From UBA7957 sp965224675 (GTDB taxonomy: Bacteria; Pseudomonadota; Gammaproteobacteria; Granulosicoccales; Granulosicoccaceae), in the NCBI GenBank assembly GCA_965224675.1, contig CBDDAA010000004.1, positions 2,976,001 through 3,040,000 on the forward strand: a DNA stretch of 64,000 nt, read 5' to 3'. Each line of letters begins with the position of its first letter. Position 1 is the stretch's first letter. Both the position numbers and the translations under genes were made by a program. Shown piece after piece: positions 1 to 8,424 of the stretch. The notes beneath the pieces are model-generated. The model did not search any database, had not been told where the DNA came from, and saw nothing but the letters and a program-made list of their open reading frames with translations.

Positions 1-65
1 ATCTAAGTATCTACAACATTTTTGTTTCCTTATTACAGATTCTTGGAATCATGGGCGACGACTGA
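1..65 (+). CDS. C-terminal end of a YccA/Bax-inhibitor-1-like membrane protein (partial)
   Basis: Only the last 20 codons are inside the window, read in the frame ending with TGA at 63-65. The tail reads LSIYNIFVSLLQILGIMGDD. The pattern of a hydrophobic helix with YN-F-SLLQILG followed by a short acidic end is the usual C-terminus of the YccA branch of the Bax inhibitor-1 family, inner-membrane proteins that in E. coli interact with the FtsH protease. The assignment rests on a short stretch recognised from memory. A hairpin follows 20 bp after the stop, consistent with the end of a transcription unit. Confidence 0.6.
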   Translation, partial: LSIYNIFVSLLQILGIMGDD

Positions 66-84
66 TTACACTTGCTTTAGATTA

Positions 85-117
85 GTTATAGTCCCGCACT
101 CTGCAGGGGACTATAAC
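85..117 (+). terminator. Hairpin terminator after the YccA-like gene
   Basis: An 11-bp perfect stem (GTTATAGTCCC at 85-95 with its complement at 107-117) encloses an 11-nt loop. It lies 20 bp after the stop of the upstream partial gene. There is no clear T-run, so its efficiency as an intrinsic terminator is uncertain. Confidence 0.5.
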
Positions 118-308
118 AGCCAGCCCTGTACAACAGCGGCCCTTACTCACTAACGCCGATGAGCAGGATATTGTTTTCCTTGTTTTAATTTCATAGGATA
201 GCTTTGGTTTGATCGAATTTTATTACTCGGGTTTAGAATCCGTAGAAATTCAGATGCAGAAACCAAAACCGGGCAACACTTCTTCTTTTCATCCTCGAGA
301 ATCATGCC

Positions 309-503
309 ATGGGCGATATCAGTTGGATCAATATTATCTGGGCTGGAATTTTAGGTTTTTTTATTATTCGGATGTGGCCGAACGCAATGAATTGGAGTAA
401 GCATGGGCCTAAAGGAAGTGGCAATGACTGGACCACCTATATTATGTTAATGGCCGGTGTGGTCCTTTTTATCGCTTTTTTAATTTATTCAGTGAGATCT
501 TAG
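309..503 (+). CDS. Small two-helix membrane protein
   Basis: A 64-residue protein with two predicted membrane helices, about residues 7-24 (INIIWAGILGFFIIRMW) and 45-61 (YIMLMAGVVLFIAFLIYS), separated by a polar linker rich in N, K and G. I recall small proteins of this layout as conserved hypotheticals in gammaproteobacteria, but I cannot name a function. The ATG at 309 lies after an upstream GAGAATC stretch. An overlapping reading frame starting at 209 is rejected because its composition is not protein-like. The gene is monocistronic between the hairpin at 85-117 and the convergent exopolysaccharide block. Confidence 0.6.
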   Translation: MGDISWINIIWAGILGFFIIRMWPNAMNWSKHGPKGSGNDWTTYIMLMAGVVLFIAFLIYSVRS

Positions 504-595
504 AATCCCGGTAAGCCAGCACGATTAATGCTTTTATAGGCTCTTCCTGACGAGAATAAAATACTTCGTGTCAAGGATCTGGAATAATTCATCAC

Positions 596-1531
596 TCAAC
601 CTGAAAAAACCCAACTGGCGAGTAAGTGACGATCTTCTTCACCGATATCTTCTTTAAACCAATCACTCACTTTATTGCTCTTTTCCTCAATCATGCCATC
701 TGAGCTAATATCACTTAATAAACCCGCTTTACGTTGATCTATCACCACTTGTTTCATTATTGATGAAGTAATTTGTAAGCTTTCGGTCGCATACCCGTAA
801 ACCAAGGCAGATTCACAAAGCCGGTTAATCAAGCGCGGAATCCCTGCGCTGGCTTTACTTACCAAATCAATAGCACCCTCGGTAAAAATGTTGTCCTCCT
901 CTGCTCCTGCAATATCTAATCGGTTACTTATATATTGCTCTATATCATCATTCGACAATGGTTTTAACTCATGATAGACACTGATTCGCTGGGCAAATTG
1001 CACCATAGACTCAAGTGCGATAGTACTGCGTAATTCGGGTTGACCGACTAGAATTACATTAAGCAATTGATCTTTTTCGGAATTGATATTACTTATTAAT
1101 CGAAGCTGTTCTAACTCATCAACAGATACATTTTGGGCTTCGTCGATTATCAATACGGTTTCTTTTTGTTTTGCATAATTATCTAGTAAATAATTCACAA
1201 AAAGCTTATGCAGGAGAGTCTGATCATCACTGCTCTGATCATCTAGGTCAAAGGCCGCAAAAATCTGCTTTAACAAGGATCCAAAATTTACATGTGTATT
1301 TGCAACATATCCGACTCTGCTTGTATTATCCAGTCCATCAAGCAGCTGACGTATCAAGGTTGTTTTTCCGCTACCTATCGGACCTGTCAATACGACAAAT
1401 CCGGTATTATCAATAAGCCCATATTCCAACATTGCCAAAGCAAGACTTTGATCCTCCCCAAGATAAAGAAAATGTGGATCCGGCAATAAGGAAAATGGTT
1501 TTTCTTTTAATTTATAAAAAGACTCGTACAT
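596..1531 (-). CDS. ExeA/GspA-type AAA ATPase of an exopolysaccharide (XrtA-associated) locus
   Basis: A 311-residue ATPase. The N-terminus MYESFYKLKEKPFSLLPDP matches the start of the XrtA/PEP-CTERM-associated ATPases and of ExeA. The Walker A motif is GPIGSGKTT (about 50-58), the Walker B is VLLIIDEAQN-like (VLIIDEAQN, about 125-133), and a sensor-like VGQPEL follows (about 162-167). A helical lid domain containing PRLINRLCE is near 233. The full AAA core is present. These ATPases accompany polysaccharide export genes and are presumed to energise assembly or sense cell-wall state, though the exact role is not established. It is the last gene of a leftward run, 15 bp after the BY-kinase stop, so it is probably co-transcribed with it. 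Confidence 0.85.
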   Translation of the reverse strand: MYESFYKLKEKPFSLLPDPHFLYLGEDQSLALAMLEYGLIDNTGFVVLTGPIGSGKTTLIRQLLDGLDNTSRVGYVANTHVNFGSLLKQIFAAFDLDDQSSDDQTLLHKLFVNYLLDNYAKQKETVLIIDEAQNVSVDELEQLRLISNINSEKDQLLNVILVGQPELRSTIALESMVQFAQRISVYHELKPLSNDDIEQYISNRLDIAGAEEDNIFTEGAIDLVSKASAGIPRLINRLCESALVYGYATESLQITSSIMKQVVIDQRKAGLLSDISSDGMIEEKSNKVSDWFKEDIGEEDRHLLASWVFSG

Positions 1532-1546
1532 AGATGCAGTCCGCCC

Positions 1547-2377
1547 TTAATAATAAGGTGTGTTGTAGCCATAGGAAGATGTTTTATCACGTGATTTATT
1601 GAGAATCGTACCTATAACGTTATGTCCCTTAAGCAAATCCATACAACGGGAAACTTCCTCTCGCTTGGTTTTTCCTTCCTCCACTACAAACACCAAACTC
1701 TCAATATTCGGTAATATTTCGAATACATCATCGGTAACCAACATCGGTGGCAGATCAAATATAATGATTCGGTTTTTATATCGATCTTTCATTTCTTCTA
1801 TCAATCTTCTTACCTTCGGTGTGCCGAGAACTTCAGACGATTCATCAATTGGTTTTCCACCGGGCAATACCACGAGACCATCCATTGCAGGCGTAAACAA
1901 AGCTTCCTCCAGCGGCAAGTCATCCCTGATACAGTCAATCAAGCCGTACTCGCCCTCGTAATTAAACAAATTGCGAATATTGGGACGGCGCAAATCAAAA
2001 TCCGCAAGAAGTACTGTGTGATTGACGTTGCGTGCAATACTGATTGCGAGATTAGTTGATGTAAGTGATTTTCCCTGGTGAGGGCCTGCGCTGCTTACTC
2101 CTATCGAGCACCAATTATTTTTTCTAAGTTTGGAAAGTATTTGTGTTCGCATCATTCGGTACGCGTCAGCGAATGCATGCCTTTTTTCTTGAGCTATTAC
2201 CCTATTTCGGATTAATGCCTGACCTGACACTTCATGCCGGATGGATTCTGTATACTCAATCGGGCGTAATTTTTCTGTGTCTGAAGAACGGTTTGAGGAT
2301 TTTCTGGAGATAGAAAACCCGATTCGTTCACCGCGTTCCCTGCGCGCTTTCTCAATAGCCGCTTTTATGGGTTCCAT
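1547..2377 (-). CDS. Bacterial tyrosine kinase (CpsD/CapB family), exopolysaccharide regulation
   Basis: A 276-residue cytoplasmic BY-kinase. It has the family's P-loop variant (SSAGPHQGKSLTSTNLA, about 96-112), the Walker A' motif VLLADFDLRRPN (about 123-134) and the Walker B IIIFDLPPML (about 200-209). The C-terminus ends in a tyrosine cluster (SYGYNTPYY), the autophosphorylation tail typical of these kinases. BY-kinases work with a membrane chain-length partner. That partner is the next gene upstream, whose 3' end overlaps this start by 13 bp, indicating translational coupling. The basic N-terminal 90 residues are the usual interaction segment. The lack of a fused membrane domain matches the split CapA/CapB arrangement. 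Confidence 0.88.
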   Translation of the reverse strand: MEPIKAAIEKARRERGERIGFSISRKSSNRSSDTEKLRPIEYTESIRHEVSGQALIRNRVIAQEKRHAFADAYRMMRTQILSKLRKNNWCSIGVSSAGPHQGKSLTSTNLAISIARNVNHTVLLADFDLRRPNIRNLFNYEGEYGLIDCIRDDLPLEEALFTPAMDGLVVLPGGKPIDESSEVLGTPKVRRLIEEMKDRYKNRIIIFDLPPMLVTDDVFEILPNIESLVFVVEEGKTKREEVSRCMDLLKGHNVIGTILNKSRDKTSSYGYNTPYY

Positions 2378-3996
2378 AAACTTACTCTATGATTAAATTC
2401 TACAAACTCTTCGCCTGAAGTGCTCGTTAGGTCGGCTTCGGCTCTTACCTTATACATATAGTACCCAGTGACACCGCCTGCCAGGACAAGCAATAGAAAC
2501 AGCGAAGCCAACAGACGTCTACGCCAAATATCCAAACCAGATTCTATAAAACCAATTACGCCTAATGGTGGACCATCTATAAGCGCTATCAAATCTTTAG
2601 TATTACGAACCGATGTATCCATATGATCACCGATAAAAACAGTAATCGCGCCAATCAATGTTGCAAGCAAGGCACCAATAACGGCAATCGCCGGACGATT
2701 GGGTCTAACGGGTTCTTTTTCTGCACGAGGTTTTTCTAACAACGTGAAACGATCACTTTGATCACTTTTCTCGGCAGCTTCTGACAACTGTGCTTCAAGA
2801 ACTTTTTGCTTGGTTTCACGATATTTCTCTAAAATATTGTCGTAATCCCGGGTAAGTGTGAGATATTCTTTTTCAACGGCTGGAGATTTTGCCATCCGTG
2901 TTTCGTAGCTGGTTATTTTACTGCGTATGCTTGTATCTCGACGATTCAGCGCCTTGATCTCGGTTCGTATTGACCCTAATTTGGATTTCAATTGTATATA
3001 CGCTGGATTGTCGGGCGCACTTTCATCGGCAGCAAAAAATTCGGCATCCTCATTTCCAAGCCCCTCTCGCGCCTCTCGTAATTGACGCTCAAGTCGTTTC
3101 ACATCAGGGTGGTTTTTTGAGTATCTGCGTTTTGCATCAGCCAACTCGGTACGCAGAGTTTTTATTTTTTCGCTATTTGTCAGTATGCGCTCACCTGAGG
3201 AGCCTATCAGCATTCCGGTCGGACTTGTCTGCGCCAATTCAGTTTCTACAAATACCGCCTGTTCCCGTAAAGATCGTAATTCTTCAGAAACCGTTAACAA
3301 CTGCCGTTCATTTCTTTCAATCAACTGCAAGTTTACAGTTTGCAATTCAGGTAGATTACCCGCATTTTTTCTCTTGAAACTTGCCAGTGCCTTTTCTCGA
3401 ACCTCAACCTGTGCGGCCAGTTTTTCTGCTTGTCCAGTCAAAAAACTGGACGCCTGCTCGACCCGGGTGGTTCTACTTTTTTGATTTTTTTCAAGAAACA
3501 ATGAGACAAGGTTATCAGTGACTATTTTTGCGGTTTCAGGGTCAAAGTACTCAAAAGCCACCAAAAACGCGATAGTGGATTCGCGAACACGACCACTTGT
3601 GGGGTCAATAAGCTCTGTATTAACCGGCCGCAATTCAATGGCATCATGAAATCTGTTAATGGCCTTTTCAGGCGTAGCTGCATATTGCTCTGGATACAAC
3701 TTATAAAGCTTAATCATATCCTGCAAATTCTCACGTGTTAGAATCTGCTCAGAAATAATCTGTATCCGGTGTTCAGTAAAGCTGGCAACTGAATCACGAT
3801 CCGCTGCTTGCAAACTCTGCTGCTCAATTAATATTTTTGCTTCAGATCGATATTCTGCTTTGGCAAAAATTGCATAAATCAATACCAGTGAAAATATGAT
3901 AAAAAAAGGTAACAGAAAATAATATTTCTTGCGCAGAAAAAGCGACACTATGTCGTATAACGAGAAACCCGAAGAATTGGAAATGTCTTGATCCAT
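2365..3996 (-). CDS. Wzz/GumC-type polysaccharide chain-length determinant (EpsF-like)
   Basis: A 543-residue inner-membrane protein with the polysaccharide co-polymerase layout. A cytoplasmic N-terminus is followed by a first membrane helix (about 29-47), a long periplasmic region with coiled coils (about 170-400, rich in E, K, R, L and Q), and a second membrane helix near 433-452. Unusually, a third hydrophobic segment near 488-510 (LLASLFLLLVLAGGVTGYYMY) follows a short loop, as seen in EpsF-type proteins of XrtA loci. The family controls chain length of secreted polysaccharide and activates the partner BY-kinase encoded just downstream. The ATG sits 15 bp from the stop of the upstream FHA ATPase gene, so the block reads as one operon. 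Confidence 0.85.
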   Translation of the reverse strand: MDQDISNSSGFSLYDIVSLFLRKKYYFLLPFFIIFSLVLIYAIFAKAEYRSEAKILIEQQSLQAADRDSVASFTEHRIQIISEQILTRENLQDMIKLYKLYPEQYAATPEKAINRFHDAIELRPVNTELIDPTSGRVRESTIAFLVAFEYFDPETAKIVTDNLVSLFLEKNQKSRTTRVEQASSFLTGQAEKLAAQVEVREKALASFKRKNAGNLPELQTVNLQLIERNERQLLTVSEELRSLREQAVFVETELAQTSPTGMLIGSSGERILTNSEKIKTLRTELADAKRRYSKNHPDVKRLERQLREAREGLGNEDAEFFAADESAPDNPAYIQLKSKLGSIRTEIKALNRRDTSIRSKITSYETRMAKSPAVEKEYLTLTRDYDNILEKYRETKQKVLEAQLSEAAEKSDQSDRFTLLEKPRAEKEPVRPNRPAIAVIGALLATLIGAITVFIGDHMDTSVRNTKDLIALIDGPPLGVIGFIESGLDIWRRRLLASLFLLLVLAGGVTGYYMYKVRAEADLTSTSGEEFVEFNHRVSLWNP

Positions 3997-4011
3997 ATTT
4001 ACCTTTTAATC

Positions 4012-5217
4012 TCAGCTCGCCGTACCAGCCAAACTATTCAATTCCAACGATTCACTCTGCTCAGCAATCAGACTAAAATGCAATACGTAATTTCCTATTG
4101 AAACAACATCCCCGTTCTTTAACGGCGCTGAGTCCACAGAGTTAGCGTTTAGCATAATGGGCGTGGTTGAACCTTTATTGCTAATAATGAACCCATTCTC
4201 TTTTGCAACTATTTCAGCCTGATACCGACTAATATTGATTTCATTTAAACGAATTTCACAATCGGGTGCGCGACCAATACGGACGATGCCTCCGGATAAC
4301 TTGTAACTGACACTGTTACCCATCACATCTTTAACTGAGACTTTATTAGCCGTTGCATTGTCAGAATCAACAACCGACAATACATTTTTTACTGTATTTT
4401 CTTGGTAGGGTGATGCCCATCCAAGACATTGCATTGCTTGTTGAAGATGACTTTCATCAACTTCTTGGGATTTTTTTGCATAAGCACCAAGTAGTGCTAT
4501 ATCACAAACCGCGTTGATTCGCCGAGGAGTTCCTTGTGTCTTTTCATAAACAGACCTAATGATATTTTTAGAAAATATCTGTTGCTCTTCCAAACCGGCT
4601 TTAGAAAGTCGATAATTTATATAGCCAATTGTATCAGCCAGTGATAACGCCTTTACGGTTGAAATCATTCTAAAATGCTGATCACGTACAGAGCCAAACT
4701 CCTTGATCAAATTTCTCAATAATTCAGGTCTACCTATCAAGAGTATGGAAGCGCAATACTCACCCAAGGATTGTTTATCAATCAAACTATCGATAAGTCG
4801 AAGACAAGCACGATTGAGGGAGTGCGCGCTATCGAGCAGTAAGATTATTCTTTTCCCTCTTGCCGTAAGGTTACGTAGCTCCGTTGTAATCGCATTTAAT
4901 AACATAACTCTATTTTCGGTTTCAGCAGACACATCAAAGGCCAATGCGATTGATTGTAGAAGCTCCACTTCTGTGTAGTCGCTGACATGCAGGTAGGCAA
5001 AGTGTACGGTCGTTGATAATTCGCTAATCAACTTATTTGCCAGGCAGGACTTCCCGATTCCAGCAGCCCCGGTTAGAATCAATAAACGATCACCTTCAAT
5101 CAGAGAATGCTGCAAAACGGCCATAGACTTGGTAGCCGTTGTGGATGGATAAAAAATTCGCTTATCCGCCGAGGACGAGAATGGGTGGAAGTTAATTTTA
5201 AAATAATCTGAGTACAT
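4012..5217 (-). CDS. ExeA-type AAA ATPase with a C-terminal FHA domain
   Basis: About 401 residues from the preferred ATG at 5217 (MYSDYFKINFHPFSS); eight upstream codons to 5241 remain possible. Walker A is GAAGIGKSCLANKL and Walker B is IILLLDSAHSL, where the usual DEA is replaced by DSA, so hydrolysis may be impaired. The C-terminal 100 residues form an FHA domain: a GGIVRIGRAPDCEIRL strand, then the NISRYQAEI motif, then NANSVDSAPLKNGDVVSIG. FHA domains bind phosphothreonine. The pairing suggests a phosphorylation-responsive ATPase at the head of the exopolysaccharide operon. The second ATPase of the locus (596-1531) lacks the FHA domain, so the two are diverged paralogues. Confidence 0.82.
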   Translation of the reverse strand: MYSDYFKINFHPFSSSADKRIFYPSTTATKSMAVLQHSLIEGDRLLILTGAAGIGKSCLANKLISELSTTVHFAYLHVSDYTEVELLQSIALAFDVSAETENRVMLLNAITTELRNLTARGKRIILLLDSAHSLNRACLRLIDSLIDKQSLGEYCASILLIGRPELLRNLIKEFGSVRDQHFRMISTVKALSLADTIGYINYRLSKAGLEEQQIFSKNIIRSVYEKTQGTPRRINAVCDIALLGAYAKKSQEVDESHLQQAMQCLGWASPYQENTVKNVLSVVDSDNATANKVSVKDVMGNSVSYKLSGGIVRIGRAPDCEIRLNEINISRYQAEIVAKENGFIISNKGSTTPIMLNANSVDSAPLKNGDVVSIGNYVLHFSLIAEQSESLELNSLAGTAS

Positions 5218-5631
5218 AACACCTTTTCTCTGGCAGCACACTTGAATGCTTCATTTAATCGGTGACCGCGTGAGTGGATTACAAATTTACGATGGTAGCA
5301 AACTATAGATAATAGTATTTTTCCGCGATTTCGCTCATCGAATTATGACAATAATACGTCATCCCTGTGTATTATTTTTGTGGAATCTGATGCTGATACG
5401 CCAGAGCACTGATTTTAAGATGCAAAACCCAATGACATTTCATTTGTAAAATCTGCAAGAACAATTTGTTTTTCTGATAAATCAATGAGTTATAAATATA
5501 AAATGGTTTTATTAAGTAACTCAGGGCACAGTAAAGCCGCGATCAGAGTTAGCTTACAAAGTGTTTATACTTTTGGAGAGTTAAATATTCTCAATTGCGG
5601 ATTTAGACCCGTGTTTACTGCGCACAGGTAA
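5218..5631. other. Intergenic region, presumed promoter zone of the exopolysaccharide operon
   Basis: About 410 bp with no convincing gene. It holds a short inverted repeat, ATGAC-N8-GTCAT, near 5345-5362, that could be a regulator site. I looked for a sigma-54 type promoter reading leftward and saw none with the required spacing. Confidence 0.3.
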
Positions 5632-6186
5632 TTATGCGAACTTCATGTTAACTGTATTTACATTCAGCAACTGGTCAATTGCCTGTAACTCCCTCACAAC
5701 CACATGGCGATTACTACCTGACTTTGTTCGGCACATCGTATTTTCCAATTTTACAAATAGTTGAGAAAGCTTGTCAGAAGTGTCTTCCGAAAGGTTCAAC
5801 TCACTACTGAATTCCCTGAGTTGTTTGACAAACCCAGACACACTAATATGGCCAAAAGAAATCTGGCTTTTTTCAATATTGGAAAACTCTGCGATCGCAG
5901 GGAAAAAATGACTTGATTGGTCAGGATTGGATAAGGCAATCATAACAGCGAATCTTCCCAGGCTGGTCAACTGTACTTTTCCAGCTAGAGATACAAATGT
6001 TAACATCGATTTTTTTTGCAGCTGATCAGCAATTTGCTGTGCATCAACATCCGAATATTGTAATTGTTCCGCTATCGCCCAAAGTGAGACCGGACAATCT
6101 TCTAAATCCGGACCCCACTGATATAACTTTTGCAAAAATAGAAAATACTCTTCATCGGAAAACTTAACAGTATTACCAGGATTCAC
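5632..6186 (-). CDS. Hypothetical protein, 184 aa
   Basis: Not recognised. A soluble, mostly helical 184-residue protein from a GTG start. There is no signal peptide or membrane segment. The first 80 residues alternate short helices and end in a strand pair (LTFVSLAGKVQLTSLGRFAVMI) that could be a winged-helix wing, so a DNA-binding N-terminus is possible but unproven. A helical region follows from 120 to 165. It is separated from the exopolysaccharide block by about 400 bp and reads in the same direction, so it could be a regulator of that block. This is inference from position only. Confidence 0.55.
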   Translation of the reverse strand: MNPGNTVKFSDEEYFLFLQKLYQWGPDLEDCPVSLWAIAEQLQYSDVDAQQIADQLQKKSMLTFVSLAGKVQLTSLGRFAVMIALSNPDQSSHFFPAIAEFSNIEKSQISFGHISVSGFVKQLREFSSELNLSEDTSDKLSQLFVKLENTMCRTKSGSNRHVVVRELQAIDQLLNVNTVNMKFA

Positions 6187-6422
6187 TCGATACTCGCAGA
6201 TTGATCGGATATTGGTTTAAATGAGAGAACACAGCATAGCGTCCATTGTGTAGTCTAGTAGTCAGGATCTAACTTGCACAACAGAATTACGTAAGATTTT
6301 AAATAATTTTTACATTTCAACCCGGTCGATAGTTGCCTAAGCAATATGGATGCAGTGGGAAATATAATTTCCTTGCTGAGAAACTGATTAACTCACGCTT
6401 AGTCTCAATTAAAAAACACCCT

Positions 6423-7331
6423 TTAGGCTGCAGCGTTCTGCCCCCCATCTTCGAGTCTGTTTACAGACAACAATTCGCAACACACAGCATGGCTCAGATC
6501 AGTAAGGTTCAGTGTATAAAAGTGAAATCTATCCACACCTTCATCAATCAATAGCCTGCATAGATCAACCGATTGCTTCACTGAAAATTCATAAGTACCC
6601 AGAGCGTCATCTTTTAATCGCTCATAGTCTGCTGCAAATTGTCCAGGTACTGTCGCACCGCACCGCTGGCTAAATTTTAGCACACGCTCGTAGTCATGTA
6701 TGGGTAGAATGCCTGGCACAATCGGTTTCTCAATTCCTGCTTTTACAGCCCGATCGCGAAATCTGAGGAAAGCATCTGCATTATAGAAATATTGAGTAAT
6801 CGCTCTGTCAGCACCAGCATCTAACTTAGCTTTCAGGTGTTGAATATCCTGTTCCGCGCTGGCTGCCTGGGGATGTACTTCCGGGTAAGCCGCTACACTC
6901 AAGCTTAGGCTGCCTGATTTACCAAGGTAACGTACTAATTCAGGAACAGACTGATATCCATCAGCAGTGGGCGTGTATGCAACCTGTGGTTCAGCGCCAT
7001 CACCGCGCAAAGCCACTATGCCGTCAATACCATAAGAAACCAATTCATTTATAACTGTATTCAGTTCGTTACGTGTTGAATCAACGCAGGTTAAATGGGC
7101 TGCAACCGGCACATTACTTTCGGTACACAACGATTTTACAGTTTGCAGACTCTGTTCGCGACCGCTGCCAAGTGCACCATAGGTTACAGAGAAAAAATCA
7201 GGTTTTAATGCCTCCAAGCGCCCTACCGCTCGCCAAAATTTGTTTTCCATACGGGCTGTTCTTGGTGGATAAAATTCAAAGGAAAGTCCTGGTTTTTTTG
7301 TGTAGCCGTTGTGTTTTTTTACTGTATTCAA
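6423..7331 (-). CDS. metF: 5,10-methylenetetrahydrofolate reductase
   Basis: A 302-residue TIM-barrel flavoprotein that makes 5-methyl-THF for methionine synthesis. The family motifs are in order: SFEFYPPRT near the N-terminus (catalytic Glu), FFSVTYGALGSG, HLTCVD, VALRGDG, AAYPEVHP, GADRAITQYFYN, PGILPI and FHFYTLN. The length is normal. The start is TTG at 7331, with GGAG 8 nt upstream; an ATG 7 nt earlier is out of frame. The gene follows the SahR-like regulator by 40 bp on the same strand, so the two form an operon. The adjacent metH uses the product. Regulation by the palindrome at 8349-8368 is likely. Confidence 0.93.
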   Translation of the reverse strand: MNTVKKHNGYTKKPGLSFEFYPPRTARMENKFWRAVGRLEALKPDFFSVTYGALGSGREQSLQTVKSLCTESNVPVAAHLTCVDSTRNELNTVINELVSYGIDGIVALRGDGAEPQVAYTPTADGYQSVPELVRYLGKSGSLSLSVAAYPEVHPQAASAEQDIQHLKAKLDAGADRAITQYFYNADAFLRFRDRAVKAGIEKPIVPGILPIHDYERVLKFSQRCGATVPGQFAADYERLKDDALGTYEFSVKQSVDLCRLLIDEGVDRFHFYTLNLTDLSHAVCCELLSVNRLEDGGQNAAA

Positions 7332-7371
7332 AATTCATTCTCCTACTATATTAGTTTGCTTATGTCCTTTA

Positions 7372-8316
7372 TCACTGTTGTAAAGATTTTTTACCTTGCC
7401 AAATTTTTACAGTCAGGGGATCACCCTCCAGTGTAACAATCTCGCTGCACAGCAAGCCGTTATTATCGAGTAACCCTATAATCTCTGAATCTGAAAAGCC
7501 CAATCGATAGTGTTGATGTTCGTGACGTAAGTGCTCCTGATGATGTGATGAAAAATCAACTATAATCAATCGCCCACCGGGCTTGAGTACACGTGACGCT
7601 TCAGCAATAACCCGTTCGGCATCCACACTATAGTGAAGCACAAGGTGCAAAGTAGCGACATCAAAACTGCTATCTTCAATGGGCATGTTATACATGTCAC
7701 CTTTACGCACATGCACATTGCGAAGCCCTTCTTCTTCAAAACTACTTCGTGCGACCGTTAACATCTCCTGATTGATATCCAATCCCATGCCACGACCAAT
7801 TTGTGCCGCCACTAACACCAATACACGACCTGTACCCGTACCTATATCTAAAAACTCATCGATAGATTCTTGCCCGATCACTGACAAAAGAGCCTGTTCC
7901 ACATCTCGCTCGCAAACATGCAAGCTACGGATCTCGTTCCATCGATCCGCGTTTTTACTAAAATAATGTTTTGCTCGCTCAGCCCTTTGGACTTTCACCT
8001 GCTGTAAACGACTAACATCACGTACTAACTCCAGATCATGGTCTGGCAACATATCAATAATTGTTTTCGCGAATTCGCCGAGTGTGCCGCGCTCACATAA
8101 ACGATAAAAAACCATTGCCCCTTCGCGAAATCGCTCCAATAAACCGGCTTCAACCAGCATTTTAAGATGACGTGAGACACGTGGCTGGCTTTGGCCTACA
8201 ATATCTGTAAGTTCGCTGACACTAAGCTCGCCGTAGGCACATAAGCCCATCAATCGCAGGCGGGTTGGTTCACCGGCCGCTTTGAGACTATTAAGTATTT
8301 GTACCTTATCGATCAT
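7372..8316 (-). CDS. SahR-like regulator: ArsR helix-turn-helix fused to a SAM-methyltransferase domain
   Basis: A 314-residue protein. Residues 1-95 are an ArsR-type winged helix (LKAAGEPTRLRLMGL, then the recognition helix SQPRVSRHLKMLVEAGLLERFREG). Residues 130-300 are a class I methyltransferase fold with motif I DIGTGTGRVL and the later HLVLHYSVDAERVIAEASRVLKPGGR. This fusion is the architecture of SahR, an ArsR-family repressor of methionine-cycle genes that senses S-adenosylhomocysteine. Placement between metF (same strand, 40 bp) and a divergent metH fits that role. No metal-binding ELCV(C/G) motif is seen, which argues against a metal sensor. I assign the name by architecture and context only. 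Confidence 0.8.
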   Translation of the reverse strand: MIDKVQILNSLKAAGEPTRLRLMGLCAYGELSVSELTDIVGQSQPRVSRHLKMLVEAGLLERFREGAMVFYRLCERGTLGEFAKTIIDMLPDHDLELVRDVSRLQQVKVQRAERAKHYFSKNADRWNEIRSLHVCERDVEQALLSVIGQESIDEFLDIGTGTGRVLVLVAAQIGRGMGLDINQEMLTVARSSFEEEGLRNVHVRKGDMYNMPIEDSSFDVATLHLVLHYSVDAERVIAEASRVLKPGGRLIIVDFSSHHQEHLRHEHQHYRLGFSDSEIIGLLDNNGLLCSEIVTLEGDPLTVKIWQGKKSLQQ

Positions 8317-8348
8317 GGATGTTTAATATCAAGTTTTAGGCCACTATA

Positions 8349-8368
8349 ATATAAAGATATCTTTATAT
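8349..8368. promoter_or_regulatory. 20-bp perfect palindrome, probable SahR-type operator
   Basis: The sequence atataaagatatctttatat is an exact palindrome centred at 8358/8359 in the 108-bp gap between the divergent regulator-metF and metH units. The core AAAGATATCTTT resembles operators described for SahR. An AT-rich tract at 8370-8385 directly downstream could hold the metH promoter. One operator placed here could control both directions. Confidence 0.7.
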
Positions 8369-8424
8369 CTATATATATATTAAAATATTGTTAATTTATA
8401 TTTTCACCGATCTGCTGGAAACCT

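Noticed and set aside
8317..8424. A SAM, SAH or cobalamin riboswitch before metH
   Set aside because: The gap is only 108 bp, AT-rich, and dominated by the palindrome. There is no room for, or motif of, these riboswitches.
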